Position numbers and translations under genes: made by a program
Part shown: positions 8,868 through 19,330 of the stretch, piece after piece
How the letters are laid out: each line of letters starts with the position of its first letter
Numbering within the stretch: the stretch's first letter is position 1
Source of the DNA: Hypericibacter sp049323455
GTDB taxonomy: Bacteria; Pseudomonadota; Alphaproteobacteria; Dongiales; Dongiaceae
DNA: 64,000 bases
Reading direction: 5' to 3'
Assembly (NCBI GenBank): GCA_049323455.1
Contig: JBMONF010000013.1
Span: forward strand, 82,008-146,007
The notes under the pieces: generated by a model
What the model saw: the letters and a program-made list of their open reading frames with translations, nothing else
What the model was told of the DNA's origin: nothing
The model's database searches: none

Positions 8868-9664
8868 GCCCGCGTCTCCTTGAGCTTGCGCGCCAGCGCC
8901 ATCACGTCGGCGGCGGCGGCGCTGTCGGGATGACGCAGCGCCACCGGCGTCTGCGCGCGGATGCTGTCCTTGACCCGCGCGTCGCGGCGGATCACGCCGG
9001 CGAGCGGCGGCTCGATCTTGAGGAAGGACTGGCAGGCCTTGAGCAGCGTGGCATAGGTGCGCTCGCCTTCGGCGATGGAGCCCGCCATGTTGACGACGAT
9101 GCGCAGATCCTCGAGCCCGCCTTGGGTCACGCCGAGCTTGATGAAGGCATAGGCGTCGGTGAGCGCGGTCGGTTCGTCGGTGGTGACGACGAGACAGCCG
9201 GCGGCGCGCCGGCAGAGCTGGCGCACCGTGCGCTCGACGCCCGCGCCGAGATCGAGAATGAGGCGGTCGTAGCGGGTGGCGGCCTGAAACAGTTCGTCGC
9301 CGAGTTGAGCGAGCTTCTCGCCGCTGAGTGCCGCGAGCGCGGCCGTGCCGGCGCGCCCTGCGACCACGTCGAAGCCGCCTTGCGCGTAAGCGGTGATCGC
9401 GTCGACCAGCGGCCGGCCGCGCTCGACCACGGTGCCGAGATCGCAGCGCGGCATCAGCCCGAGCTGGATGTCCACATTGGCGAGGCCCAGATCGCCGTCG
9501 AACAGCAGCACGCGCTCGCGATGGCGCGCGAGCGCCTGCGCCAGCGAGATGGCGAGCCAGGTCTTGCCGACGCCGCCCTTGCCCGAGGCGATCGCGAGGC
9601 TCGCGAGCCGGGCAGGGCGGCGTGCCGGCTGCGGCACGGGCAGGGGACGGGCGGTCGCGGTCAT
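8864..9664 (-). CDS. flhG: FlhG/FleN, MinD-like ATPase controlling flagellar number
   Basis: 266 residues of the MinD/ParA family. The deviant Walker A is visible in IASGKGGVGKTWLAISLAQAL, switch I/II in LLFDGDLGLANVDIQLGL and LILDLGAGVERTVRQL, and the membrane-targeting Arg/Lys-rich C-terminal helix in MALARKLKETRA. FlhG restrains flagellar number and stimulates the FlhF GTPase. It overlaps flhF by 4 bases upstream and the fliK-like gene by 4 bases downstream. The N-terminal 25 residues before the ATPase core are Pro/Arg-rich and lack an obvious DQAxxLR FlhF-activator motif. Confidence 0.93.
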   Translation of the reverse strand: MTATARPLPVPQPARRPARLASLAIASGKGGVGKTWLAISLAQALARHRERVLLFDGDLGLANVDIQLGLMPRCDLGTVVERGRPLVDAITAYAQGGFDVVAGRAGTAALAALSGEKLAQLGDELFQAATRYDRLILDLGAGVERTVRQLCRRAAGCLVVTTDEPTALTDAYAFIKLGVTQGGLEDLRIVVNMAGSIAEGERTYATLLKACQSFLKIEPPLAGVIRRDARVKDSIRAQTPVALRHPDSAAAADVMALARKLKETRA

Positions 9665-10659
9665 TCGGCGGCTTCCATGGCAGCGGGGTTGATGAGCAGC
9701 GGCAGCTCGATGCGTTCGCCCATGAGAAGGCGCGCGAGCGACACCGGGTTCACGGGCAGGAGACCGTCGCCGATCGCCGGCGACAGGCCGAGCTCGGCGA
9801 AGGCGAGGCCGCCCGCCGCCGCAGCGGCGACGAGGCCGCCCAGACGGCGCACGGTATCGAGCTTGGTCGCGATCAGGCGCCGGGCGCCCAATCGGGCATA
9901 GGCGCGGGCCTGATCGGCAACCTCGGCGGCGTCGCCGCCGGCCGGCAGGACGAGGACGGGCTCAGCATCGCCGGCGGCGGCAAGCTCGGCCACCTGGCGC
10001 AGATCCTCCTCGGACCGGGGATTGCTGCCGGCGCTGTCGATCAGGATGAGCCCGTCGGCCGGCAGGCTCGCGACCGCGCGCCCGAGCGTCTGGGCGTCAC
10101 GAGCGCGATAGGCCGGCACCTCGATCCGGCGCGTATAGGTGGCAAGCTGGGCCTCGGCGCCGGCGCGCACCGTATCGCAAGTAACGGCGCCGACCGGCAC
10201 GCCTGCCAGCCTTGCGCGGATGGCGAGCTTGGCGAGGCTCGCGGTCTTGCCGGCGCCGGGCGGGCCCACCAGCAGCAAAGGACGCGCCGGCGGCGCGTCG
10301 ATCAAGGGCGCGAAGGCGAACTCGGCATCGAGCGCGCCGGCGAGCGCCAGGATCGGGTCCTCCGCCGGCAGTTCCGCCGCCGCGGACAGCAAGCGGTCGG
10401 CGATCGCGGGCGGCACGCCATGGAACTCGAGCCGGGCGGCGATGCGGTCGATGCCATCGGGCGCCGCCTCTTCTCCGGCCGGCAAGGCGGGCGCCGCACT
10501 GGCGGGCTCGCCGAGGGGCTCGTCCAGCCCGGCGGTGACGAGCACGCCATGCTTGCCGTCGCGCTTGGTCGAGAGGATGGCGGCGTCGCCCCCGAGCTCG
10601 CGCCGGATCTGCCGGATCGCCTCGTCGATCGTGCTCGCGCTATAGGTCTTGAGCCGCAT
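9661..10659 (-). CDS. flhF: FlhF, SRP-type GTPase for flagellar placement
   Basis: 332 residues, shorter than many FlhF proteins because the N-terminal B domain is compact. The start MRLKTYSASTIDEAIRQIRREL is typical. The NG domain shows G1 in GPPGAGKTASLAKLA, DTVRAGAEAQLATY, G3 in LILIDSAGSNPRSEED (DSAG in place of DTAG), G4 in TKLDTVRRLGG and a closing GLSPAIGDGL loop. FlhF recruits the first basal-body components to the pole or defined sites together with FlhG. It lies 196 bases downstream of flhA, a gap that contains a repeat, and overlaps flhG by 4 bases. Confidence 0.94.
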   Translation of the reverse strand: MRLKTYSASTIDEAIRQIRRELGGDAAILSTKRDGKHGVLVTAGLDEPLGEPASAAPALPAGEEAAPDGIDRIAARLEFHGVPPAIADRLLSAAAELPAEDPILALAGALDAEFAFAPLIDAPPARPLLLVGPPGAGKTASLAKLAIRARLAGVPVGAVTCDTVRAGAEAQLATYTRRIEVPAYRARDAQTLGRAVASLPADGLILIDSAGSNPRSEEDLRQVAELAAAGDAEPVLVLPAGGDAAEVADQARAYARLGARRLIATKLDTVRRLGGLVAAAAAGGLAFAELGLSPAIGDGLLPVNPVSLARLLMGERIELPLLINPAAMEAAE

Positions 10660-10734
10660 CGCGCTCGCTTCCCGCCTTTACAGCCGGACCAGATGTGTGT
10701 GCAGCGTTGGCAACATCCGACAGCCTCTCACCGT

Positions 10735-10810
10735 CATTCCCGCGAAAGCGGGAATCCATGGCGATGTCACGCTCCGACCCCGACTTGGACCCTCGCTTGC
10801 GCGAGGGTGA
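10735..10810. repeat. Tandem intergenic hairpin repeat between flhA and flhF
   Basis: Two perfect 8-bp stem-loops sit 33 bases apart: ATTCCCGC-GAAA-GCGGGAAT at 10736-10755 and ACCCTCGC-TTGC-GCGAGGGT at 10789-10808. The first, with its CGTCATTCCCGCGAAAGCGG core, is a very common proteobacterial intergenic repeat. It lies in the 196-base gap between flhA and flhF and could stabilise or attenuate the transcript, although neither stem has a U-tract. Confidence 0.75.
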
Positions 10811-10855
10811 CCGGCCATTTTCTTGAAGCGCTGCAATCCACGTTGTGTCGGCTCC

Positions 10856-12964
10856 CTAAACCTGCCCGACCGTCTTGATCCGCGCCCGCGCATGGATCTC
10901 GTTCTGCGACATCACCACGGTGACCGGGCGGAATCGCTCGACGATGGAGCGGACGAAGGGACGGATGGCGGGACTGGTCAGCAGCACCGGCGTCTCGCCG
11001 CGCATGGCGTGGCGCTCGAACTGCTGGCGCACCGCGTTGATGAACTGCTGCAGCTTGGTGGGCGCCATGGCGAGCTGGCGGTCCTCGCCCTCGCCGCGGA
11101 TCGATTCCGCGAAGGCCTGCTCCCACTCGGGCGAGAGCGCCAGGAGCTGAATCACGCCCTCGGCATCGGCCACGGAATCGCTGATCTGGCGGGCGAGCCG
11201 CGCGCGGACATGCTCGGTGATCTGGGTGACGTTGCGGGTATAGCCCGTCGCTTCGGCGATGCCTTCGAGGATGCCGGGCAGGTCGCGGATCGAGACGCGC
11301 TCGGCCAGCAGGTTCTGCAGCACGCGCTGCACGCCGCCGATCGAGATATGCGAGGGGATGAGATCGCCGACGAGCTTCTGGTGCTCCTTGCCGAGGTCCT
11401 CGACGAGCTTCTGCGTCTCGGCATAGGACATCAGCTCGGCCATGTTGTCCTTCACCACCTCGGTCAGATGGGTGGTGATGACCGTAGCCGGATCCACGAC
11501 CGTGTAGCCGCGGAACATCGCCTCCTCGCGCAGCGCGGGGTCGATCCACATGGCCGGCAGGCCAAAGGTGGGCTCGACCGTTTCCTCGCCGGCGATGGCA
11601 ATCTTCTCGCCGCGCGGGTCCATCACCAGGATCATGTTCGGCCTGAGCTCGCCGCGGCCGGCCTCGATCTCCTTGATGCGCACGACATAGGCGTTGGCGG
11701 GAAGCTGCAGGTTGTCCTGGATGCGCACGGCCGGCAGCACGAAGCCCATCTCGCGCGCGATCTGGCGCCTCAAGGCCTTGATCTGGTCGGTCAGCTTCTG
11801 GCCGCGCTCGGTGCCGATCAGCGAAAGCAGGCCGTAGCCGAGCTCGAGCCGCACCGTGTCGATCTGGAGCGTCTGCTGGATCGGCTCCTCCTGCGGCTGC
11901 GCCGCTTCCTCCTTCTTCTTGACCTCGGCCTCGACCTTGGCCTCGGCTTGCCGGCGCGCCAGCAGCCAGGCCGCGGTGCCGCTGGCGCCGGCCAACGCCA
12001 GGAAGGGAACGGTCGGGATGCCGGGCAGGAGCGCCATCGCGCCCATCAAGAAGGCGCACAGGCCCAAGGCGCTCGGATAGCCGCCGAGCTGGGAGAAGAG
12101 GGCCTTGTCGGTGGTGCCGGTGATGCCGGCCTTGGATACCAGCAAGCCGGCGCCGGTCGAGATCACGAGTGCCGGGATCTGGGTGACGAGGCCGTCGCCC
12201 ACCGTCAGCACGGTATAGGCGTGCGCGGCGTCCGTGAAGGAAAGCCCTTCCTGCGCCACGCCGATGACCATGCCGCCGACGATGTTGATGAAGGTGATGA
12301 TCAGGCCGGCGATCGCGTCGCCGCGCACGAACTTGGCGGCGCCGTCCATGGCGCCGAAGAAGCTGCTCTCGTCCTCGAGCGCCTTGCGCCTTGCGCGCGC
12401 CTCGGCCTCGTCGATGAGGCCGGCCGATAGATCGGCGTCGATCGCCATCTGCTTGCCGGGCATCGCGTCCAGGCTGAAGCGCGCGGACACCTCGGCGATG
12501 CGCCCCGAGCCCTTGGTGATGACGACGAAGTTCACCAGCACCAGGATCGCGAAGACGATGATGCCGATGACGAAGTTGCCGCCCATCACGAAGTTGCCGA
12601 AGGCCTCGATGACGTGGCCGGCAGCATCTGTGCCTTCGTGGCCTCGGGAGAGGATGAGGCGGGTCGAAGCCAGGTTGAGCGACAGGCGCAGAATCGTGGC
12701 GATCAGCAGCACCGTCGGGAACGAGCTGAAGTCGAGCGGCTTCGAGATGAAGAGCGACGTCATCAGCACGAGCACGGAGAGCGTGATGGAAAGCGCCAGC
12801 GAGATGTCGAGCAGCCAGGCCGGCATCGGCAGGATCAGCACGATCAGGATGCTGATGACGCCGAGCGCCAGCGCGATCTCGCCGCGCTTGAGCGAGGATT
12901 GGAGCAGGTTCAGCCACCGGCCGAGGCCGGGGCCCGAGATCGCTTCCTGCAGGGCGTTCGCCAT
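10856..12964 (-). CDS. flhA: FlhA, flagellar export gate membrane protein
   Basis: 702 residues, the family length. The N-terminal half contains about eight membrane segments (for example ALGVISILIVLILPMPAWLLD and GLIITFINIVGGMVIGVA). The FHIPEP signature is present in RFSLDAMPGKQMAIDADLSAGLID. The C-terminal cytoplasmic half (about 350-702) is the substrate- and chaperone-binding FlhA-C domain. FlhA forms the nonameric ring of the export gate, receives chaperone-substrate complexes (FliS, FlgN) and uses the proton motive force. It follows flbD after a 233-base gap filled with a GC-rich repeat. Confidence 0.98.
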   Translation of the reverse strand: MANALQEAISGPGLGRWLNLLQSSLKRGEIALALGVISILIVLILPMPAWLLDISLALSITLSVLVLMTSLFISKPLDFSSFPTVLLIATILRLSLNLASTRLILSRGHEGTDAAGHVIEAFGNFVMGGNFVIGIIVFAILVLVNFVVITKGSGRIAEVSARFSLDAMPGKQMAIDADLSAGLIDEAEARARRKALEDESSFFGAMDGAAKFVRGDAIAGLIITFINIVGGMVIGVAQEGLSFTDAAHAYTVLTVGDGLVTQIPALVISTGAGLLVSKAGITGTTDKALFSQLGGYPSALGLCAFLMGAMALLPGIPTVPFLALAGASGTAAWLLARRQAEAKVEAEVKKKEEAAQPQEEPIQQTLQIDTVRLELGYGLLSLIGTERGQKLTDQIKALRRQIAREMGFVLPAVRIQDNLQLPANAYVVRIKEIEAGRGELRPNMILVMDPRGEKIAIAGEETVEPTFGLPAMWIDPALREEAMFRGYTVVDPATVITTHLTEVVKDNMAELMSYAETQKLVEDLGKEHQKLVGDLIPSHISIGGVQRVLQNLLAERVSIRDLPGILEGIAEATGYTRNVTQITEHVRARLARQISDSVADAEGVIQLLALSPEWEQAFAESIRGEGEDRQLAMAPTKLQQFINAVRQQFERHAMRGETPVLLTSPAIRPFVRSIVERFRPVTVVMSQNEIHARARIKTVGQV

Positions 12965-13020
12965 GATGTTCGCCGGGTCCTGGGCTTTCTATTTCTTGTC
13001 GGCGTCGATGGAGAGGTCGC

Positions 13021-13147
13021 CCCTCACCCCGGCCCTCTCCCCGCTCCGCGAGGCGAGGGAGAAAGAACAGCCCTCGCCCCCGGAACGGGGTGAGGGTGAA
13101 GAAGTTGCTGACCCCCTCCCCTGGCGGGAGGGGGTAGGGGGAGGGGT
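13021..13147. repeat. GC-rich intergenic palindromic element between flbD and flhA
   Basis: An 11-bp inverted repeat CCCTCACCCCG (13021-13031) / CGGGGTGAGGG (13086-13096) encloses a further imperfect CCCTCTCCC/GAGGGAGA pairing. It is followed by a perfect 10-bp stem ACCCCCTCCC-CTGGC-GGGAGGGGGT (13111-13135). Pyrimidine-rich CCCTCACCCC-type elements of this sort recur between genes in this window (also 35425-35580 and a remnant at 63862) and are non-coding. The element occupies most of the flbD-flhA gap and probably belongs to a dispersed repeat family. Confidence 0.75.
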
Positions 13148-13197
13148 GCCGTCCGCCATCATTCGCTCACATCGCCGCTTCTCGCCTGCGCCCGTTC

Positions 13198-14577
<1,380 letters not shown>

Positions 14578-14624
14578 CTCTTTTTACTCCCGTCGTAAAG
14601 GCGGGCCTCGCCCCATGAAGGGCT

Positions 14625-15470
14625 TCAGCCGAAGAACCGGACTTGCTGCCAGGGCGGCAGCACGCTGTTGAGCAGAATCTCGAGCCGGCGCGGGTTCTCC
14701 TGCCGCGCCATCGAGAGTGCGCCGATCAGGTAGATCTGCCGGAGCAGCCCCTCGGCCGCCGCATTGCGTTCGATCTTGGCGGCCAGCGGTCCGAACACGA
14801 TGTTGGCGAGAAGCGCGCCGTAAAGGGTGGTGAGGAGGGCGAGCGCCATCGACGGCCCGATCTTGGATGGATCGTCGAGGTGGCCCAGCATCTGCACCAG
14901 GCCCACCAGGGTGCCGATCAGGCCCATCGCGGGCGCCACCTCGGCCGCGCGGCGCAGGATGCTGGCGCCGCGATGGAGGCGCTGCGCCGTGGCTTCGGCC
15001 TCGGCGGTCATGATCGTTTCGATCTCCTCCACCGGCGCGGCATCGATAACAAGGCCCAGCGCGCGATGCAGGAAGGGATCCCCCTTGAGCCGCGACAGCT
15101 GGTCCTGCAGCGCCAGCGGCCCATGACGACGGACCAGGTCGGCGAGCGCCATCATGCCGCGGGCGGCGTCGGCCGGCTCCGGCACCGCCGTGGTGAGGGC
15201 CGCGATCATGGTCGGCTGGGCCCGCACCACCTCGGCGGTGGAATAGGACACGCAGGTGACGGCGAAGGTGCCGCCCACGACCAGGAGGAAAGAGGGCAGG
15301 TCGAGAAAGGCCGTTGGCGAGCCGCCGAGCCCGATCGCGAGCGCCACGAGCGCCAGCGCGCCCATGAGCGCCAGAAGCCCCGCCGGATCGGGGGTCGCGT
15401 TCGCCCGGACTCCCTCTTTCCCGGCCCGGGTGCGGTGTGCGCTGTCGGCGTTGACGGCCATCGCTTGCAT
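14625..15470 (-). CDS. motA: MotA/PomA-type stator proton-channel subunit
   Basis: 281 residues with four membrane segments: two near the N-terminus (LLALMGALALVALAIGLG and LPSFLLVVGGTFAVTCV) and two after a cytoplasmic loop (APAMGLIGTLVGLVQML and ALALLTTLYGALLANIVFGPLA). Between them is the charged helical domain that touches FliG. The order and the conserved Pro-containing third segment fit MotA/PomA. It forms a pentamer around a MotB dimer to power rotation. It is placed between fliN (6-base gap) and flbD (47 bases), whereas the motB-like genes lie about 40 kb away. Confidence 0.93.
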   Translation of the reverse strand: MQAMAVNADSAHRTRAGKEGVRANATPDPAGLLALMGALALVALAIGLGGSPTAFLDLPSFLLVVGGTFAVTCVSYSTAEVVRAQPTMIAALTTAVPEPADAARGMMALADLVRRHGPLALQDQLSRLKGDPFLHRALGLVIDAAPVEEIETIMTAEAEATAQRLHRGASILRRAAEVAPAMGLIGTLVGLVQMLGHLDDPSKIGPSMALALLTTLYGALLANIVFGPLAAKIERNAAAEGLLRQIYLIGALSMARQENPRRLEILLNSVLPPWQQVRFFG

Positions 15471-15476
15471 CTGCCT

Positions 15477-15815
15477 TCAGGAGCGATCCGACTTGATGAT
15501 CTCGGTCATGGTCACGCCGAGGCGATCTTCCACGATCACCACTTCGCCCCGCGCGACCAGGCGGTTGTTGACGTAGATGTCGATCGCCTCGCCGACCTTG
15601 CGGTCGAGCTCGACCACGGCGCCGCGGCCGAGCTTCAAGAGCTGGCTCACTTGCATGGTCGCCTTGCCGAGCACGGCGGAGACCTGAACCGGGATGTCGT
15701 AGACGGCCTCCAGCTCCCGCGCGTTGGTCGGCGCCTGAGGCGGTGGCGAGGGCGGCGCCGGTTCGCCAGCCGGCTCGCCGTTCAGCTCGTTGAGGTTGAG
15801 GTTCTCGTCAGCCAT
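15477..15815 (-). CDS. fliN: FliN, C-ring switch protein
   Basis: 112 residues. A short acidic/Pro-rich N-terminus is followed by a SpoA domain (about 38-108) with YDIPVQVSAVLGKATMQVSQL, LGRGAVVELDRKVGEAIDIYVNNRLVARGEVV and a final LGVTMTEIIKS. FliN forms rings at the base of the C-ring with FliM, and binds FliH to localise the export ATPase. It lies between fliH (32 bases) and motA (6 bases). Confidence 0.97.
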   Translation of the reverse strand: MADENLNLNELNGEPAGEPAPPSPPPQAPTNARELEAVYDIPVQVSAVLGKATMQVSQLLKLGRGAVVELDRKVGEAIDIYVNNRLVARGEVVIVEDRLGVTMTEIIKSDRS

Positions 15816-15847
15816 CGATCTCTCCTGTCGGATCGCGATGCGTTGGT

Positions 15848-16507
15848 TTATGCCGTTGCTTCAGCGTCGGCTTTGCCGCTGTCGCAAGCGGTCGGCGCCG
15901 CGGCGAGGCCGCGGGCGACGCGTTGCTCGATCTCGGCCCAGGTCCGCGCGACCTGGCGCTCGATGCCGCCATCGGCCCATTCGAGCCGGCAGTCGCCGGG
16001 CCCCAGCGTCTCGTCCGCGATCAGAAGCAGCCGGCCGCCGAAGCCCGCTTGCCTGCAGAGCTCGGTCACTTTCGGCTTGATCTCGTCGATGAGGGTGTCG
16101 GGCAGGCGCAGCACCACGCGCGGCTCCTCGTCGAGATCCCGGAGCGCGTCGATCGCCATCCGCTCGATCTCTGCCAGGCCCTGCATGCGTTCGAGCGACG
16201 GATAGAGCTTGCGGACCATGGCGAGGGCCGCCGTGAGGGCCCAGTTGAGCGTCTGCCGCTCGATCCGCTCGCACATGGATCCGAAGCCCTGCAGCGCCTG
16301 AGCGATGACGGGGAGCGTGCGGGCGGCCAACTCCTCGCGTTCGGCCCGCGCTTCGGCGCGGCCGGCGGAGCGGCCCGCGGCGAACCCGTCCTCGCGCGCC
16401 TGCTTGAGGTCGGCTTCGGTGAAGCGGGGCGCAGCCGCTCGCGCCGCTTGCGTCGGCGACGGCGCGTCGAACGAGGTGTTGAACAGGAATTTGCCGGTGA
16501 CAGCCAT
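15848..16507 (-). CDS. fliH: FliH-type regulator of the export ATPase
   Basis: 219 residues starting at MAVTGKFLFNTSFDAP; the frame is open further upstream but that part lies within fliG, and the chosen ATG is 10 bases after the fliG stop. The middle (about 38-65) has the Gly-spaced helix DGFAAGRSAGRAEARAERE typical of FliH, and the C-terminal domain has LPDTLIDEIKPKVTELC and ADETLGPGDCRLEWADGGIER. FliH forms a dimer that binds FliI and FliN and controls ATPase activity. The Caulobacter equivalent in the fliF operon is called FlbE. Confidence 0.92.
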   Translation of the reverse strand: MAVTGKFLFNTSFDAPSPTQAARAAAPRFTEADLKQAREDGFAAGRSAGRAEARAEREELAARTLPVIAQALQGFGSMCERIERQTLNWALTAALAMVRKLYPSLERMQGLAEIERMAIDALRDLDEEPRVVLRLPDTLIDEIKPKVTELCRQAGFGGRLLLIADETLGPGDCRLEWADGGIERQVARTWAEIEQRVARGLAAAPTACDSGKADAEATA

Positions 16508-16517
16508 TGTGTCCGCG

Positions 16518-17534
16518 CTAATAAATGAGCTCGTCCTCGCCCTTCTTGTCCGACAGGATGATCTCGCCCTTCGCGGCCAGATCCTTGGCGATCTGCACCA
16601 TGCCCTGCTGCGCCTCGTCCACGTCGCGCAGCCGCACCGGGCCCATCGCCTGCATGTCCTCGCGCAGCATCTTCCCCGCACGCTCCGACATGTTGGAGAA
16701 GAACAGCTCCCGCAGATCTTCCGATGCGCCCTTGAGGGCGATAGCCAGCTTGTCCTTCTCGACCGCGCGCAGCAGCGTCTGCACGCCGCCCGGATCGAGC
16801 TTGCCCAGGTCCTCGAAGGTGAACATGAGGGCCTTGATGCGCTCCGCGGAATCGCGATTGCGCTCCTCGAGCGAAGCCATGAACCGGCCTTCGGTGTTGC
16901 GGTCGAGGTTGTTGAAGATCTCCGCCACCAGCTCGTGCGCGTCGCGCCGGTTGGTGCGGGCGAGGTTGGTCATGAACTCGGTCCGGAGCGTGCGCTCGAC
17001 GTCGTCGAGCACGTCGCGCTGTACCGCCTCCATGCGCAGCATGCGCATGATGACCTCCATGGCGAAGGCCTCGGGCAGGTGCGATAGCACGCGAGCCGCG
17101 TGATCGGGTTTGACCTTGGAGAGCACCACCGTGACGGTCTGCGGATACTCGTTCTTGAGATAATTGGCGAGCACGACCTCGTTCACGTTGCCGAGCTTGT
17201 CCCACATGGTGCGCCCGGCGGGACCGCGGATCTCGTCCATGATCGCGTCGACTTTTTCCTTATCCAGCACCCTCATCAGGAGACGCTCGGTGCTTTCGAA
17301 GGAGCCATGCAGAGATCCCGTCGCCGTCATGCGGTTGGCGAACTCGACGAACAACTGTTCCACCACGGTCGAGTTGATCGTGCCGAGATTCGCCATGGTC
17401 TGGGAGATCTCCTTGATCTCGTCCTCGTCCATGAGCGCGAACAGGCGCGTGGCACTTTCCTCGCCGACGGCGAGCATCATGATCGCCGCCTTCTGTGCGC
17501 CGGAAAGGGTGTTCACATCAGTCACTTCGGGCAC
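16518..17534 (-). CDS. fliG: FliG, rotor/switch protein
   Basis: 338 residues, the normal length. The N-terminal part (LSGAQKAAIMMLAVGEESATRLFALM) binds FliF. The middle domain has the EHPQ-like region (NEYPQTVTVVLSKVKPDHAARVL), and the C-terminal torque domain carries charged helices (MFTFEDLGKLDPGGVQTLLRAVEKDKLAIAL) with the stator-contact Arg, Glu and Asp residues. FliG couples MotA to rotor torque and switching. It is the second gene of the fliF operon, 44 bases after fliF. Confidence 0.98.
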   Translation of the reverse strand: MPEVTDVNTLSGAQKAAIMMLAVGEESATRLFALMDEDEIKEISQTMANLGTINSTVVEQLFVEFANRMTATGSLHGSFESTERLLMRVLDKEKVDAIMDEIRGPAGRTMWDKLGNVNEVVLANYLKNEYPQTVTVVLSKVKPDHAARVLSHLPEAFAMEVIMRMLRMEAVQRDVLDDVERTLRTEFMTNLARTNRRDAHELVAEIFNNLDRNTEGRFMASLEERNRDSAERIKALMFTFEDLGKLDPGGVQTLLRAVEKDKLAIALKGASEDLRELFFSNMSERAGKMLREDMQAMGPVRLRDVDEAQQGMVQIAKDLAAKGEIILSDKKGEDELIY

Positions 17535-17578
17535 AGCTTTCTACCCTCGGTATTCATGGCCGATGCGGGTCTCATCGG

Positions 17579-19216
17579 TCAGCTTTCCTGGTACATCCAG
17601 CCGCGCATGATGTTCACGGCCTCTTCGGGGTGCTTCTGCACCAGCTCGCCGATCTTCTTGAGCGAGGAGGCGCGCACGCGACCTTCGATCTGGCTGATGT
17701 CGATCATGCGGTCGATTTCGTGGGGCGTGTTCGGCAGATCGGGAAACTGCATGTCGCCGTCGGGGCTCGGCAGCGCCACCGGCGCGCCGCTCTGGTTCGC
17801 GATCTGCGCGGGTGCCGCTACGGGCTTCGCCACGGCCGTCAGTCGGGTCAGAAGCGGGCGGACCCCGAACAGGATGGCGAGCGCGCCCAAGAGACCCAGC
17901 ACCAGCATCTCGGCCAGGCGAATCAGGTCCGCGCGGCTGAAGCCCATGATCAGACCTGCGTTGGCATCGCTGCCCAGATCGGTGTTATCGGCAAACCGCA
18001 TATTGACCACTTCGACGGTATCGCCGCGCTTCTCGTCGAAGCCGATTGCGGTCTTGACGAGCTTGCCGATCTGATCGAGCTCCTCGGCGGAACGCGGCGT
18101 GTAGGTGGTGGTGCCGTCCGCGGCGGTGGCGTAGGTGCCGTCAACCAGCACGGCGACGGAGAGCCGCTTGACCTGACCGGTCTCGCGGATGTGGACCTGC
18201 GTCTGCTTCGAGATCTCGTAGTTGACGGTCTCTTCGGTGCGCTGCGAGCGGCTGGCGCTGGTGCTGCCGCCGACGCTGTTCGGATTGGGATTGGGCAGGT
18301 TGTTGGCGACCGTAACCTGATCTGCCGCCTGGCTGTCGTTCGAATCGCTTTTCTCTTCGACCGTCTGGGTCGAGCGCACCACTTGGCCGTCGGGATCGTA
18401 GGTTTCGGAATTCGTGGTGATACGATCGAAGTCGAGCTCGGCATTGACCTCGGCGCGGGCTTTGCCGTAGCCGAGCGTGCGTTGCAGCAGCTCCTCGACG
18501 CTGCGTCGCAGCCTGTTCTCGTAGGCCAGCCGCATCTCCTCGGCCGAGCCCGAGAGTTCCCCATCGCCTCCGTCGCCCGAGCCCGGCGCGAGCAAGGCGC
18601 CGGTGGAATCGACGATCGACACGGCATTGGGCTTCAAGCCGGGCACCGCCGCGGCGACCAGGTGCTCGATTGCCGAGACCTGCTGCTTGTCGAGCACGGC
18701 GCCGCCCTGCATCGTCAAGATGATCGAGGCCGACGGCGAAGGCTGCTCCTTGGCGAACAGCTGGCGCTCGGGGATGACGAGATGGACGCGCGCGTTCTTG
18801 ACCTGGTCGATGGTCCGGATCGTCCGGGCGAGCTCGCCTTCGAGCGCGCGCAGGCGGTTGACCTGCTGCTCGAAGCTGGTCGTGCCGAGGGGCTGATCGC
18901 GGTCGAAGATCTCGTAGCCGATGGAGCCTCCGGCCGGCAGGCCCTCCTGGGCCATGGTCACGCGCAGCCGCAGCGCCTGGTCGGCGGGGACGCGGATCGT
19001 GGCGCCGTCGCCGGTGAGCTGATAGGGCACACCGAGCTTGTCGAGCTGCTCGACGATGCGGCCGCTGTCGGCCGGATCGAGGTTGGCGTAGAGCAGGGCC
19101 ATGTCCGGCTCGGTCAGCCGTATGGCGAGAAAGGCGAAGAAGCCGAGCAAGCCTGCGGCCACGGCGGCAAGCGCGCCGAGCTTGACAGGACCAAGCTTGC
19201 GCAAGGTTTCCATCAT
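17579..19216 (-). CDS. fliF: FliF, MS-ring protein
   Basis: 545 residues. One membrane helix near the N-terminus (LGALAAVAAGLLGFFAFLAI), a large periplasmic part with RBM ring-building folds (about 45-430), a second membrane helix (about 445-470, LAEMLVLGLLGALAILFGV) and a C-terminal cytoplasmic tail (MIDISQIEGRVRASSLKKIG) that binds FliG. FliF assembles first and organises the whole basal body. It heads the minus-strand operon fliF-fliG-fliH-fliN-motA-flbD. Its upstream region carries a CtrA-like box and two perfect inverted repeats. Confidence 0.98.
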   Translation of the reverse strand: MMETLRKLGPVKLGALAAVAAGLLGFFAFLAIRLTEPDMALLYANLDPADSGRIVEQLDKLGVPYQLTGDGATIRVPADQALRLRVTMAQEGLPAGGSIGYEIFDRDQPLGTTSFEQQVNRLRALEGELARTIRTIDQVKNARVHLVIPERQLFAKEQPSPSASIILTMQGGAVLDKQQVSAIEHLVAAAVPGLKPNAVSIVDSTGALLAPGSGDGGDGELSGSAEEMRLAYENRLRRSVEELLQRTLGYGKARAEVNAELDFDRITTNSETYDPDGQVVRSTQTVEEKSDSNDSQAADQVTVANNLPNPNPNSVGGSTSASRSQRTEETVNYEISKQTQVHIRETGQVKRLSVAVLVDGTYATAADGTTTYTPRSAEELDQIGKLVKTAIGFDEKRGDTVEVVNMRFADNTDLGSDANAGLIMGFSRADLIRLAEMLVLGLLGALAILFGVRPLLTRLTAVAKPVAAPAQIANQSGAPVALPSPDGDMQFPDLPNTPHEIDRMIDISQIEGRVRASSLKKIGELVQKHPEEAVNIMRGWMYQES

Positions 19217-19330
19217 GGCGCCCTCCGGAGCGAGGTGTGGGGGGCGCGGCGATGCGATCGAGTTTCGAGATTCATTCGCGCGTTTTTCGCGTGGGGCCTG
19301 AGATCGAGGCCGACGCTATCGCGCGCGGGG

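Noticed and set aside
10735..10810. Possible CRISPR-like or terminator structure between flhA and flhF
   Set aside because: Only two different hairpins, no repeated spacer-repeat pattern and no U-tract; better called an intergenic repeat.
9622..10878. Plus-strand frame covering flhF and the intergenic hairpins
   Set aside because: Runs through the flhF antisense and a non-coding repeat; no ribosome site or domain.
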